From the NCBI RefSeq assembly GCF_052065755.1, contig NZ_JBQHTK010000001.1:62001-126000 (forward strand): DNA of 64,000 nucleotides, in the 5' to 3' direction. The stretch is from Allocoprococcus sp004560705. GTDB lineage: Bacteria > Bacillota > Clostridia > Lachnospirales > Lachnospiraceae. Under the pieces are notes generated by a model. It did no database searches, was not told the DNA's origin, and saw only the letters and a list, made by a program, of their open reading frames with translations. A program made the translations under genes and the position numbers. Shown piece by piece: positions 1 to 9,408 of this stretch (the stretch's first letter is position 1; the number at the start of each line of letters is the position of its first letter).

Positions 1-1149
1 TGGCATTCCAGTAAATCCAAACATTTCAAAAGCAATCAGCATAGAACTGATCGGGCTATTTGTAACAGCGCAGAATACGCCGACCATTCCACACGCCGCA
101 CAGATATCCGGAGGAAGTGCAAGAAATGCCGACATGGCCGATCCCAGAGTCGCACCGATGAATAACGACGGAACGATCTCACCGCCCTTAAATCCCACAC
201 ATAGAGTCAGACAGGTAAAGACCATTTTCAGAAGGAATTTCTCCGGTGATACGGCCCCCTTAAAGCTTGCCTGGATCACGCCTCCACCAAGTCCAAGATA
301 GTCCTCTGTTCCCAAAAGGAACCGAAGTACAATGACCGCTGCCGCACCTGCCACGATTCTCAGATAAGGATTCGCAAACCATTCTTTAAATTTGTGTTCG
401 CAGGTATGGAGCATGACACAAAACAGAACTCCGGCCAAGGCAAACGCAATCGCAAGAATGAGAAATTTGAGGGTCTGAAAACTATAAAAATCAGGTACAT
501 CTTCGACGGGATATGGATGTGCCAGCGTCCTTACTTTGAAGAGGAGTGCAACATACTGAGCCGTAAATGATGCAAACATACAGGGAACCAGTGCTGAGTA
601 ATACATAATCCCCACACTCACAACTTCCATCGGGAAGATTGCGGCTGCCATCGGCGTACCGAATAATGCCGCAAAAGCCGCACTCATGCCCGAAAGGATG
701 ATGATCTTTTCATCACTTTCATTCAAGTGAAGACGCCTTCCGATCCAGCCGCCCACACTGGCGCCGAACTGAAGAGCCGCTCCTTCTCGTCCGGAAGACC
801 CTCCGAAAAAATGTGTGATTACCGTTGAAATCAAAATCAACGGCGCAACGCGGATCGGTACATCTTCATCCTGCGAACGGATAACGGAAAGTACCAGATT
901 TGTTCCGGTGTTTTTCTCTTCTCCGGCCTTTTTATACAGCCACACGATCAAAAGTCCTCCAAGTGGCAGGCCGAAGATCACCCAGAAATGCGCCATCCGA
1001 AATGCGGTCGCCCATGAAACCGCGTAGGAAAAGATACTGGCGATCGTTCCCACCACCCCTCCGGTCACGAGCGACATCAGTATCCATTTTACAAGAACTG
1101 TCAGCTGGTTTTTCCAGATTTCCAGCATTTCATTCATTTTTTCTCCCAT
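1..1149 (-). CDS. CLC-family chloride/fluoride channel or proton antiporter (3' end outside window)
   Basis: Polytopic membrane protein; about 383 residues are visible and the C-terminus lies beyond the left edge. The CLC signature GREGA occurs in the context GGSSGREGAALQFG near residue 118. At the place of the usual selectivity motif GSGIP the protein reads GTNLVLSVI, which is the pattern of the CLC-F branch (fluoride/proton exchange) rather than of classical chloride CLCs. The start is the ATG at 1149 (MGEKMNEM), preceded by a purine-rich AAGGAAGAGGGAG run. A good sigma-A promoter lies just upstream. I searched the leader for a fluoride riboswitch and found none, so the transported ion stays open. 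The family assignment is firm; fluoride specificity is inference. Confidence 0.85.
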   Translation of the reverse strand, partial: MGEKMNEMLEIWKNQLTVLVKWILMSLVTGGVVGTIASIFSYAVSWATAFRMAHFWVIFGLPLGGLLIVWLYKKAGEEKNTGTNLVLSVIRSQDEDVPIRVAPLILISTVITHFFGGSSGREGAALQFGASVGGWIGRRLHLNESDEKIIILSGMSAAFAALFGTPMAAAIFPMEVVSVGIMYYSALVPCMFASFTAQYVALLFKVRTLAHPYPVEDVPDFYSFQTLKFLILAIAFALAGVLFCVMLHTCEHKFKEWFANPYLRIVAGAAAVIVLRFLLGTEDYLGLGGGVIQASFKGAVSPEKFLLKMVFTCLTLCVGFKGGEIVPSLFIGATLGSAMSAFLALPPDICAACGMVGVFCAVTNSPISSMLIAFEMFGFTGMP

Positions 1150-1198
1150 GTTTATCTCTCCCTCTTCCTTTGTAACAGTCCATTCACTATAATTATTA

Positions 1199-1227
1199 AG
1201 TATACTCTTTTTATTGGGCTACTGCAA
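1199..1227 (-). promoter_or_regulatory. Predicted sigma-A promoter of the CLC gene
   Basis: On the minus strand TTGCAG and TATACT are separated by exactly 17 bases, about 50 bases before the start codon. Confidence 0.6.
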
Positions 1228-1254
1228 ACCTGTTTTATCCTGTTTTACCCTTTT

Positions 1255-2529
1255 CTATTCTTTCTCCCCCTGATTCACCAGCAGCCAATTGGCCCTGAAG
1301 CTTCGCATCAGATTCCAGTATCCGAACCCTCTTATCCCCTTTTCTCTGACAAGCTCCATTTTAGCACGAATACTGCGCACATCTTCGAACCATACCTCAT
1401 GCTGTTTTCCTCCGGACCAGTATGTGAAATACGGACTTTGGACCTTTTCGTCATATTGAATCTCAGCCCCATTTTCCGAAGCAATACGTACCGCTTCCAC
1501 ATTTCCAATCAGTTCCGCCCGTGTTTCACCACGCTTATAAGGGAGTTCCCAGTCGTACCCATAGTTCGGAATCCCCATCATGATCTTCTCACGCGGAATC
1601 TCTGTGACTGCATACTCCACAACTTCCCACACTTTGTTTAAAGGTGCAACCGCCATTGGCGGACCATACATGTATCCCCATTCATACGTCATGAGAAAAA
1701 CCGTATCCGCTGCCGCCCCAAGACGTCTGTAATCCATACCTTCATAGAGCAGTCCTTTCTGGTCAGCAGATGTTTTAGGGGCAAGCGCAACAGAAACGGA
1801 ATATCCGTTTTCCGCCATTACATTTTGCAGATGTTCCACGAACTTAACATATCCTTCTTTATCTTCCGGCAGAATATATTCAAAGTCAACATCCACTCCT
1901 GCATATCCTTTTTCCTGCACGACAACCAGAATGTTTGCAATCAATGTGTTCTGCATTTCTGCATTTTCAGTCACAATCTTGATCAGCTGATTGTTGAAAA
2001 CTCCCGCTTCCGAAAAGGGAGTCAGCACCAGAAACGGCTGAACCCCGAATTTTTTTGTCTCTCTTAGGATCCAGTCTTCTTTCACTTGCGGCGGCACCAG
2101 CTCTCCATCTTCTGTAAATCCATATGAAAATATCATAATTTCATCTATATATAATAATGTTTCTCTCAGGATATATCCTGCCACATACGGGTACACATAT
2201 CCGCTGACCTTTTTTTCCGGACTGTTCTGGTCCTCATATGAGATAATCAACTGCTGACCTGTGATCAGATAGGTTCGATCCAACAGGTACGGATTATTTC
2301 TATACAGCTGCTTTTCACTGATCTGATACATGGAGGCAATCGTTCCGGTCGTCTCTCCCGCCCTTACGGTATGTATGATCTCCGGATAAAGAATCAGAAG
2401 TGCCTGCCCCGGCACCAGATATTCCTGACCGGCTGTCTGGTTATCATACGCAAGTCTCGCCGGAGACACCCCATATCTTTGTGCGATTCTGTAAATCGTA
2501 TCCTGTGGCTTTACTACATAAATTTCCAT
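1255..2529 (-). CDS. LysM-GH18 glycosidase, spore cortex-lytic (YaaH/SleL-like)
   Basis: A 424-residue protein with two N-terminal LysM domains (about residues 3-46 and 52-96) that bind peptidoglycan, followed by a GH18 chitinase-like barrel. The GH18 catalytic motif is visible as DVDFE at residues 213-217, with Glu217 the expected acid/base. This LysM-LysM-GH18 layout is that of SleL/YaaH, N-acetylglucosaminidases that act on spore cortex during germination. No signal peptide is seen, which is normal for coat-associated homologues made in the mother cell. It is transcribed away from the hydrogenase-maturation operon. It could also be annotated as a generic glycosyl hydrolase 18; the spore role is inferred from the architecture. 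Confidence 0.88.
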   Translation of the reverse strand: MEIYVVKPQDTIYRIAQRYGVSPARLAYDNQTAGQEYLVPGQALLILYPEIIHTVRAGETTGTIASMYQISEKQLYRNNPYLLDRTYLITGQQLIISYEDQNSPEKKVSGYVYPYVAGYILRETLLYIDEIMIFSYGFTEDGELVPPQVKEDWILRETKKFGVQPFLVLTPFSEAGVFNNQLIKIVTENAEMQNTLIANILVVVQEKGYAGVDVDFEYILPEDKEGYVKFVEHLQNVMAENGYSVSVALAPKTSADQKGLLYEGMDYRRLGAAADTVFLMTYEWGYMYGPPMAVAPLNKVWEVVEYAVTEIPREKIMMGIPNYGYDWELPYKRGETRAELIGNVEAVRIASENGAEIQYDEKVQSPYFTYWSGGKQHEVWFEDVRSIRAKMELVREKGIRGFGYWNLMRSFRANWLLVNQGEKE

Positions 2530-2559
2530 ACTCTTTTTCCTGAATGCTCTCTGTTTCCT

Positions 2560-2588
2560 TTGATTTTATGCAGGAAACATGATATACT
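2560..2588 (+). promoter_or_regulatory. Predicted promoter of the hydrogenase-maturation operon
   Basis: TTGATT and TATACT with a 17-base spacer, giving a leader of nearly 190 bases before the first gene. A weaker -10 (TACAAT at 2729-2734) lies closer to the gene and could be an alternative. Confidence 0.45.
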
Positions 2589-2781
2589 ATACCCAGTTAC
2601 ACGTTCTGATTGCAAAGGGTTGAACCTGAGCAAAAAGGCGCATTTATCCGAATTATTTCATACATTTTCATTTCTTTATTCTGACAACATTTTTGAGGAA
2701 ATTCTTTCTGTCTTTATCGCCAAACGTGTACAATTTATAGCATCGTCACACATTTGTCTCGAGAAAGGAGGTTTTACTCAT

Positions 2782-3039
2782 ATGTCTGAAGCAGACTCAC
2801 GAATCGCTCTGATCGGAATTATTGTTTCCAGCCACGAATCCGTAGAACAACTGAACGCACTTTTAAGTGAATACGGTTCCTACATTGTCGGAAGAATGGG
2901 CATTCCCTATCGGGAAAAAAATATTTCCATTATCAGCATCGCCATGGATGCACCGAATGATATCATCAGCGCACTTTCCGGAAAGATCGGAATGCTGCCC
3001 GGCATCAGTACAAAGACAATTTATGCAAAAACAAAATAA
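2782..3039 (+). CDS. TM1266-type iron-only hydrogenase system regulator
   Basis: An 85-residue ferredoxin-like (ACT/NikR C-terminal type) protein of the family named for Thermotoga TM1266, repeatedly found beside [FeFe]-hydrogenase maturation genes and annotated as an iron-only hydrogenase system regulator. The sequence has the typical start RIALIGIIV and the segment YIVGRMGIPY. The start is the ATG at 2782, after a strong AAAGGAGG; the reading frame is open further upstream, but that part has no ribosome site. It is the first gene of an operon with hydE 14 bases downstream. No DNA-binding helix is apparent, so regulation could be by a small ligand or by protein contact. Confidence 0.85.
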   Translation: MSEADSRIALIGIIVSSHESVEQLNALLSEYGSYIVGRMGIPYREKNISIISIAMDAPNDIISALSGKIGMLPGISTKTIYAKTK

Positions 3040-3053
3040 CCGGAGAACCATTC

Positions 3054-4154
3054 ATGAGAGAACTCATTACAAAATTAGAAGAAACCGGGAATCTGAGCCA
3101 AACCGAATGGATCGCTTTGATCAATGGCCGTACCCCAAAGCTTGCAGAGTTTCTATTTGAGCGGGCACGGGCTGTACGCCATCAGTATTATGGTCATGAT
3201 GTATATATCCGGGGACTGATTGAATTTACCAATTACTGCAGAAATGACTGTTATTACTGCGGAATTCGCTGCAGCAATGCTTCTGTTGCCCGGTATCGTC
3301 TTACCAAAGACGAAATACTGGATTGCTGTCAGACCGGTTACCGTCTTGGTTTTCGTACCTTTGTCCTGCAGGGAGGCGAAGATGCATGGTTCACGGACAA
3401 GCGGATGGCCGTACTCATCCGGGCAATCAAAACTCGTTTTCCGGACTGTGCGCTCACACTCTCCATTGGTGAAAAATCCCGAGAGAGCTACAAGCTGTTC
3501 CATGACATGGGTGCAGACCGCTATCTGCTCCGTCATGAAACCTACAATGCCAATCATTACCGGATGCTCCATCCCGCCTCATTGTCCGCCATTCGCAGAC
3601 AAAACTGTCTTTTCGCACTACAGGAAACAGGTTATCAGGTAGGGAGTGGTTTCATGGTCGGCTCACCGGGGCAGACTGCCGAATACCTGGCCGAGGATAT
3701 GTTGTTTCTAAAGCAACTGAATCCTCATATGGTTGGGATCGGACCGTTTATTCCCCATCATGCCACACCATTCGCCATGGAGAAAGCCGGCACTCTTGAG
3801 CTCACTTTATTTATGCTCGGACTGCTCCGGCTGATGCTGCCAAAGACACTTCTGCCGTCTACAACAGCACTCGCAACCATCCATCCGGAGGGCAGAAAAA
3901 TGGGGATTCTCGCGGGTGCCAATGTTGTGATGCCGAATCTGTCACCGCAGGAGAACCGAAAGAATTACAGTCTATATGATAACAAGCGCTGCATGGGGGA
4001 TGAAGCAGCAGAAGGCCTTGCCATTTTGACACAGGAAATGGAAGAAATCAGCTATCATATCGTGACCACAAGAGGCGATTCCCTGGTCACGATCCAGGAT
4101 CATAATCAGGAATTAAATTTAAAAGATTTCACAGGAGGAAACGAAAATGTATAA
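3054..4154 (+). CDS. hydE: [FeFe]-hydrogenase maturase HydE, radical SAM
   Basis: A 366-residue radical SAM enzyme needed to build the H-cluster; HydE makes the organometallic iron precursor that follows the HydG product. The cluster-binding CX3CX2C motif is at Cys62, Cys66 and Cys69 (NYCRNDCYYCG). The order of genes, TM1266-type regulator then hydE, hydG and hydF, supports the assignment over the related biotin synthase and ThiH families. Its 3' end overlaps hydG by 8 bases, which suggests translational coupling. Length is typical for HydE. Confidence 0.95.
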   Translation: MRELITKLEETGNLSQTEWIALINGRTPKLAEFLFERARAVRHQYYGHDVYIRGLIEFTNYCRNDCYYCGIRCSNASVARYRLTKDEILDCCQTGYRLGFRTFVLQGGEDAWFTDKRMAVLIRAIKTRFPDCALTLSIGEKSRESYKLFHDMGADRYLLRHETYNANHYRMLHPASLSAIRRQNCLFALQETGYQVGSGFMVGSPGQTAEYLAEDMLFLKQLNPHMVGIGPFIPHHATPFAMEKAGTLELTLFMLGLLRLMLPKTLLPSTTALATIHPEGRKMGILAGANVVMPNLSPQENRKNYSLYDNKRCMGDEAAEGLAILTQEMEEISYHIVTTRGDSLVTIQDHNQELNLKDFTGGNENV

Positions 4155-5568
4155 TCCAGCATCAAAAAAAGCAGATGAATTTATCAGCCATGAGGAAATT
4201 ATGGAGACACTCCAGTACGCTGATGAAAATAAAAACAATCTTGAATTAATCGACCGGATCATAGAGAAGGCGAAGCTTCGCAAGGGGCTTTCCCACCGGG
4301 AAGCATCCGTTCTTCTCGCCTGCGAGAATGATGAGAAGAACCAGGAAATCTACCATCTCGCCGAGCAAATAAAGAAAGATTTTTATGGCAATCGAATTGT
4401 TATGTTTGCTCCGCTCTATCTTTCCAACTACTGTATTAACGGATGTACCTATTGCCCTTATCACATGAAAAACAAACATATTCCACGTAAAAAACTGACA
4501 CAGGACGAAATCCGTAAGGAAGTTATCGCGCTTCAGGATATGGGACACAAACGGCTGGCGCTGGAGGCCGGTGAAGATCCGAAGAACAATCCAATCGAAT
4601 ATATTCTGGAAAGTATCAAGACGATTTACAGTATTAAGCACAAAAACGGAGCGATCCGCCGCGTCAATGTAAATATTGCCGCCACGACAGTTGAAAACTA
4701 CCGCAAACTTAAGGAAGCAGGAATCGGAACCTACATCCTGTTCCAGGAAACCTATCATAAAGAAAGCTATCTGGAGCTTCATCCGACAGGGCCGAAACAT
4801 GATTACGATTATCACACAGAAGCTATGGATCGCGCCATGGAAGGAGGCATTGATGATGTAGGGCTCGGCGTGCTGTTCGGTCTCGATAAATATCGTTACG
4901 AATTTGCGGGTCTTCTGATGCATGCAGAACATCTGGAAGCGGTCTTCGGAGTCGGCCCGCATACCATCAGTGTTCCTCGTCTGAGAAACGCAGATGACAT
5001 TGATGCTTCTGCATTCACTAACGGAATCGATGATGATACCTTCGCCAAGATCGTAGCCTGCATCCGCATCGCAGTTCCATACACCGGCATGATCGTATCC
5101 ACCCGCGAGAGCCAGAAATGTCGTGAGCGCGTACTGCATCTTGGCATTTCCCAGATCAGCGGCGGTTCCAAGACCAGCGTCGGCGGCTATGCCGAACCGG
5201 AGCCGGACGAAGAGTCTTCCGCGCAGTTTGATGTCAGCGATACACGTACACTCGACCAGGTCGTGAAGTGGCTGATGGACATGGATTATATTCCGAGCTT
5301 CTGCACCGCCTGCTATCGAGAAGGCCGTACCGGCGACCGCTTCATGTCACTCTGCAAAAGCCAGCAGATTCAGAACTGCTGCCATCCGAATGCTCTGATG
5401 ACCTTAAAAGAATATCTGGTAGACTACGCTTCACCTGAAACCAAAGCAGTCGGTGATGCAATCCTTCAAAAAGAGCTGGCAAATATTCCAAACGACAAAG
5501 TTCGCGCCAAAGTGATCGAACATCTGGAAGCAATTGAAAACGGAACAGGAAATGACTTTAGATTCTAA
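4147..5568 (+). CDS. hydG: [FeFe]-hydrogenase maturase HydG, radical SAM tyrosine lyase
   Basis: A 473-residue enzyme that cleaves tyrosine to supply the CO and CN ligands of the H-cluster iron. The radical SAM cysteines are Cys96, Cys100 and Cys103 (NYCINGCTYC). The HydG-specific C-terminal cluster region is present (CTACYREGRTGDRFM, then further cysteines), and this separates HydG from ThiH. The start at 4147 follows AGGAGGAAACG and overlaps the end of hydE. hydF follows after 26 bases. Confidence 0.96.
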   Translation: MYNPASKKADEFISHEEIMETLQYADENKNNLELIDRIIEKAKLRKGLSHREASVLLACENDEKNQEIYHLAEQIKKDFYGNRIVMFAPLYLSNYCINGCTYCPYHMKNKHIPRKKLTQDEIRKEVIALQDMGHKRLALEAGEDPKNNPIEYILESIKTIYSIKHKNGAIRRVNVNIAATTVENYRKLKEAGIGTYILFQETYHKESYLELHPTGPKHDYDYHTEAMDRAMEGGIDDVGLGVLFGLDKYRYEFAGLLMHAEHLEAVFGVGPHTISVPRLRNADDIDASAFTNGIDDDTFAKIVACIRIAVPYTGMIVSTRESQKCRERVLHLGISQISGGSKTSVGGYAEPEPDEESSAQFDVSDTRTLDQVVKWLMDMDYIPSFCTACYREGRTGDRFMSLCKSQQIQNCCHPNALMTLKEYLVDYASPETKAVGDAILQKELANIPNDKVRAKVIEHLEAIENGTGNDFRF

Positions 5569-5594
5569 TTGAAATCGAAAATAAGGAGGCTATT

Positions 5595-6836
5595 ATGGGA
5601 TTAAATACAACTCCTTCAGCTGAGCGGATCCATATCGGGATCTTCGGAAAACGAAATGCAGGGAAATCCAGCCTGATCAACGCAATAACCGGTCAGAGTC
5701 TGGCGATTGTCTCTGATATCGCCGGGACTACCACTGATCCGGTTCTGAAAGCCATGGAACTACTGCCTTTGGGCCCGGTTGTTATGATCGATACTCCCGG
5801 TCTTGATGACGAAGGTGAACTGGGCCAGCTTCGTATTCAGAAATCTTATCAGATTCTGAACAAAACAGATATTGCTGTTCTGGTTACAGATGCGTCCTCT
5901 CCAATGACTGCCGAAGATATTGCAATTCTGGGGCGGATACGGGAAAAAGGAATTCCATACGTGGTTGCAAGAAACAAAATAGACACGATAGAAACTTTAA
6001 GTTCATCAGAATTCATCAAAGCGATTGCTGACACTCCGATTCCTGACGGGTGGCTGACCGAACAGAACTGTATCTCTGTCAGTGCAGCTACCGGCAAGAA
6101 CATTTATGAGCTGAAGGAAATGATTGCAAAACAGGTGCCTGCCGAGAATATGACATTGAAAATTGTCGGCGATCTGTTAAAACCAAATGATGTTGTTGTT
6201 CTGGTGGTTCCGATTGATTCTGCAGCCCCCAAAGGAAGGTTGATTCTTCCTCAGCAGCAGACAATCCGTGACATTCTGGAAGCCGGTGCCGTCTCCGTTG
6301 TCACCAGGGAAACGGAGTTGAAAGAAACACTTGCTTCTCTAGGGAAGAAACCTCGCATGGTCATTACGGACAGTCAGGCATTTAAACAGGTATCGGCGGA
6401 CACCCCGGAAAATATACATCTTACTTCATTTTCCATCCTGTTTGCAAGATACAAGGGCAATCTGGAATCCAATGTCCAAGGTGCCCGCATGCTGGAGCGT
6501 CTGAAAGATGGTGATAAAATACTGGTTTCTGAGGGCTGTACGCACCATCGGCAGTGCGAAGATATCGGTACGGTGAAACTACCGCGCTGGATCCGGAATT
6601 ATACCGGCAAGGAACTGGAATTCGTTTTCACAAGCGGAACCGAATTTCCGGCCGATCTGTCCCCTTATGCTTTGATCGTCCATTGCGGTGGCTGTACACT
6701 CAGCGAGAGGGAAATGAAGTATCGTCTGAAATGTGCAGAGGATCAGCAAATTCCAATGACAAACTACGGCATCGCCATCGCCTATATGAATGGAATCCTG
6801 GACAGGAGCCTCGAGCCATTCCCGGATATCGTGTAA
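5595..6836 (+). CDS. hydF: [FeFe]-hydrogenase H-cluster scaffold GTPase HydF
   Basis: A 413-residue protein with an N-terminal GTPase domain (P-loop GKRNAGKS at 18-25, DTPG at 66-69, NKID at 127-130), a dimerisation region and a C-terminal iron-sulfur domain. The ligands expected for HydF are visible: Cys315, His317, then HCGGC at 363-367. HydF is the scaffold on which HydE and HydG products meet before transfer to the hydrogenase. It is the last gene of the operon and is followed by a terminator. No hydrogenase structural gene lies in the window. Confidence 0.95.
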   Translation: MGLNTTPSAERIHIGIFGKRNAGKSSLINAITGQSLAIVSDIAGTTTDPVLKAMELLPLGPVVMIDTPGLDDEGELGQLRIQKSYQILNKTDIAVLVTDASSPMTAEDIAILGRIREKGIPYVVARNKIDTIETLSSSEFIKAIADTPIPDGWLTEQNCISVSAATGKNIYELKEMIAKQVPAENMTLKIVGDLLKPNDVVVLVVPIDSAAPKGRLILPQQQTIRDILEAGAVSVVTRETELKETLASLGKKPRMVITDSQAFKQVSADTPENIHLTSFSILFARYKGNLESNVQGARMLERLKDGDKILVSEGCTHHRQCEDIGTVKLPRWIRNYTGKELEFVFTSGTEFPADLSPYALIVHCGGCTLSEREMKYRLKCAEDQQIPMTNYGIAIAYMNGILDRSLEPFPDIV

Positions 6837-6877
6837 AAAAGGCATACCCTAACCTTGGATTCACCTGTCTAACGTAT

Positions 6878-6926
6878 AAAAGTTTCGGATGACATGTTGT
6901 TATATACATTCTTCCGAAACTTTTTT
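6878..6926 (+). terminator. Rho-independent terminator after hydF
   Basis: Twelve-base arms (AAAAGTTTCGGA and its complement, reading into a T run) end the hyd operon. The structure also lies just past the 3' end of enolase on the other strand. Confidence 0.8.
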
Positions 6927-6942
6927 ATTCACAATATTCCTT

Positions 6943-8250
6943 CTACGAGAATCTCACAAAGGGATTTTCATATTTTGCGATTTCTCCCAGCCTTTCTTCG
7001 ATTCTGAGAAGCTGATTATATTTTGCCACACGCTCAGATCGGCACGGTGCGCCAGTCTTAATCTGCCCTGTGTTAAAGGCAACAGCAAGATCCGCAATGA
7101 AGGGATCTTCAGTTTCCCCGGATCTGTGTGAAATAATTGCCTGATATCCCGACCTTTTTGCCATCTCAATCGCATCAACTGCCTCTGTCAAAGTACCAAT
7201 CTGATTCACTTTAATAAGAATCGCATTGGCAATCTCTTTGAGGATTCCCGCATTCAGTCTTTTTACGTTTGTAACAAAAAGATCATCTCCTACAAGCTGC
7301 ATCTCCAGCCCCAGCCTTGTAGTCAAAAGTTCCCAGCCTTCCCAATCTTCCTCGTCCAGTGCATCTTCGATTGAAAGGATCGGGAACCGATCAGCCAGTT
7401 CTTCAAAATACTCAATCATTTCCTCAGAAGAACGTTCCACACGATGTCCGTGCATTTTTCCTTCTCCTTCAAAAACATAACGTTTTCTCTTTTTGTCATA
7501 TAACTCACTGGCCGCTGCGTCCAAAGCAATCACAATCTCTTCTTTTGGTTTATATCCGGCTTTGTCAATCGCCTCTATAATAAATTGCAGTGCATCACCG
7601 GCATCCGGAAGATTGGGCGCAAATCCACCTTCATCCCCGACCGTTGTCTGATATCCCTGCTTATTTAGCAAGGATCTAAGCGCCTGATATATTTCCGAAC
7701 ACATCTGAAGTCCTTGTTCAAAACTATATGCTCCCACCGGCATGATCATAAATTCCTGGATGTCGATCGTATTATCTGCGTGGCGTCCCCCGTTCAGAAT
7801 ATTCATCATAGGCACCGGCATCTGTTTAGCACCCACTCCTCCAAGATAACGAAACAGCGGAATCCTTAAGGCCTTTGAAGCAGCCCTTGCCACCGCAAGT
7901 GATACCCCCAGCATTGCATTTGCGCCCAGATTAATCTTGTTATCTGTCCCATCCAGTTTCAAAAGGACCTGATCGATTCTCGCCTGTTCAAACACATTCA
8001 TTCCTTCTACTTCACGGGCGATTCTGTCATTGACATGCTCCACAGCTTTCTTAACTCCAAGTCCCTGATATCTTCTCTGTCCGTCCCGCAGCTCGATTGC
8101 CTCATATTTTCCCGTTGATGCACCGGAAGGTACCGATGCCCTGCCGTGAAACTGTTCCCCTGCAAGTACTTCCACCTCAACAGTCGGATTCCCACGCGAA
8201 TCCAGAATTTCTCTGGCATATACATCCGTAATAGGTAAATACTGATCCAT
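6943..8250 (-). CDS. eno: Enolase
   Basis: A 435-residue phosphopyruvate hydratase converting 2-phosphoglycerate to phosphoenolpyruvate in glycolysis. The N-terminal domain (AREILDSRGNPTVEVEV) and the barrel motifs are typical: GDEGGFAP, SIEDALDEEDWEG with the metal-binding acid, VGDDLFVTN, LIKVNQIGTLTE with the catalytic lysine, and SHRSGETED. A strong AAAGGAGG precedes the ATG, and TATACT at a suitable distance may be its -10. It is monocistronic and convergent with the hyd operon. Length is typical. Confidence 0.98.
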   Translation of the reverse strand: MDQYLPITDVYAREILDSRGNPTVEVEVLAGEQFHGRASVPSGASTGKYEAIELRDGQRRYQGLGVKKAVEHVNDRIAREVEGMNVFEQARIDQVLLKLDGTDNKINLGANAMLGVSLAVARAASKALRIPLFRYLGGVGAKQMPVPMMNILNGGRHADNTIDIQEFMIMPVGAYSFEQGLQMCSEIYQALRSLLNKQGYQTTVGDEGGFAPNLPDAGDALQFIIEAIDKAGYKPKEEIVIALDAAASELYDKKRKRYVFEGEGKMHGHRVERSSEEMIEYFEELADRFPILSIEDALDEEDWEGWELLTTRLGLEMQLVGDDLFVTNVKRLNAGILKEIANAILIKVNQIGTLTEAVDAIEMAKRSGYQAIISHRSGETEDPFIADLAVAFNTGQIKTGAPCRSERVAKYNQLLRIEERLGEIAKYENPFVRFS

Positions 8251-8485
8251 GATTTTTTTCCTCCTTTTGAAAGATAGTATATCCGCTGTGGATTCATCTC
8301 ATGCCCGCATTTTATTCCCAGAAAATACCTGATTTTTCTTTGGTTTTATGTATAATTGTATACTTCATAAACTTGATTCAAAACAGTTGACTTTCAAAAT
8401 TTGCCGCGTTACAATTCGTTTGGAACGAGCCGTAATGCTGATTTTACGCGGTCTTTCAAATATTATAATCTTGGGGAATGAGCAA

Positions 8486-9328
8486 ATGGATAAGAGTTTT
8501 AAAAATTTTGCCATGATGACAGGCGCTACACTAATCATGGCAGTGGGGACCTATTTCTTTAAATTTACCAACAATTTCACTTTTGGCGGAATCACCGGTC
8601 TCGCTGTACTGGTCGCGAAAACCGGACTAATTTCAGCTGCCGATTTTTCTTTTATAACTAATATGCTGCTTCTGGTTCTGGGTGCAGTAATCCTCGGAAA
8701 ACAATTTGTTGCGAAAACTGCCTATTGCAGTATTCTTCTTTCTGTTACGTTGTCACTGTTAGAAAGGGTCTATCCTATGTCACACCCCTTTACGGATGAA
8801 CCGATGCTCGAAGTTATGTTCGCGATCGCACTGCCGGCATTCGGCTCAGCTATTCTCTTTAATATCGGTGCTTCAAGCGGAGGCACAGATATCATTGCAA
8901 TGATCGTTAAGAAGTATTCCAGCATCAATATCGGCAAAGCTCTGATCGTTTCCGATATTGCCATAACAGTACTCGGTTTCTTTGTCTTTGGTATGAAAAC
9001 CGGACTTTACTCCCTTTTCGGTCTTTCGATCCGGTCATTCCTGGTGGACAACTTTATCGAAAGTCTGAATCTTTCAAAATATTTTAACGTTGTCTGCGCT
9101 AAGCCGGATCCGATCTGCGATTTTATTGTCAATCAACTTCACCGCGGCGCAACGATCTGTGATGCGCGGGGTGCATTTTCTGGTTCAGAAAAATACATTA
9201 TTCTTACTGCACTGAATCGCCAGCAGGCAATTAAACTGAGGAATTTTATCAAGAAGGAAGATCCATCTGCATTTATCCTGATTTCCAATACCAGTGAAAT
9301 CATAGGAAAAGGCTTTCATGCCATTTAA
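8486..9328 (+). CDS. YitT-family membrane protein (DUF161 plus DUF2179)
   Basis: A 280-residue integral membrane protein with about five or six hydrophobic segments in the first 190 residues, containing the repeated family motif FGGITG and GASSGGTDIIA, then a cytosolic DUF2179 domain (from about residue 200; ends FILISNTSEIIGKGF). Functions of this family are largely unknown. The chosen start is the ATG at 8486 (MDKSFKNF), after GGGG; the frame is open upstream, but those residues do not resemble the family. A TATAAT near 8350 could be its -10. It lies just ahead of the alarmone synthetase on the same strand. Confidence 0.82.
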   Translation: MDKSFKNFAMMTGATLIMAVGTYFFKFTNNFTFGGITGLAVLVAKTGLISAADFSFITNMLLLVLGAVILGKQFVAKTAYCSILLSVTLSLLERVYPMSHPFTDEPMLEVMFAIALPAFGSAILFNIGASSGGTDIIAMIVKKYSSINIGKALIVSDIAITVLGFFVFGMKTGLYSLFGLSIRSFLVDNFIESLNLSKYFNVVCAKPDPICDFIVNQLHRGATICDARGAFSGSEKYIILTALNRQQAIKLRNFIKKEDPSAFILISNTSEIIGKGFHAI

Positions 9329-9336
9329 AAATATGT

Positions 9337-9342
9337 TAGAAT
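9337..9342 (+). promoter_or_regulatory. Candidate -10 element ahead of the alarmone synthetase
   Basis: TAGAAT, with a poor -35 (TTTCAT at 9314-9319, 17 bases upstream). Transcription from here would start right at the hairpin at 9348-9381. Confidence 0.3.
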
Positions 9343-9347
9343 ATAGA

Positions 9348-9381
9348 TGGGAAAGGTCAAAAGACCTGACGGGGGTTCCCA
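9348..9381 (+). promoter_or_regulatory. Nested hairpin in the alarmone synthetase leader
   Basis: An outer stem TGGGAA/TTCCCA encloses an inner stem AGGTC-AAAA-GACCT and an unpaired GACGGGGG. No T run follows, so it is not a terminator. It ends about 17 bases before the ribosome site. I could not match it to a riboswitch class. Confidence 0.4.
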
Positions 9382-9408
9382 CTAGAAATTTATAAAGAGG
9401 GTTGTTTT

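Noticed and set aside
1150..1255. Fluoride riboswitch in the CLC leader
   Set aside because: The expected GGNGAUGG-type core and pseudoknot partners are not present; only a promoter and an AT-rich leader are seen.
2371..2781. Long N-terminal extension of the TM1266-type regulator
   Set aside because: The frame is open by chance across the antisense of the GH18 gene; the strong ribosome site and family length set the start at 2782.
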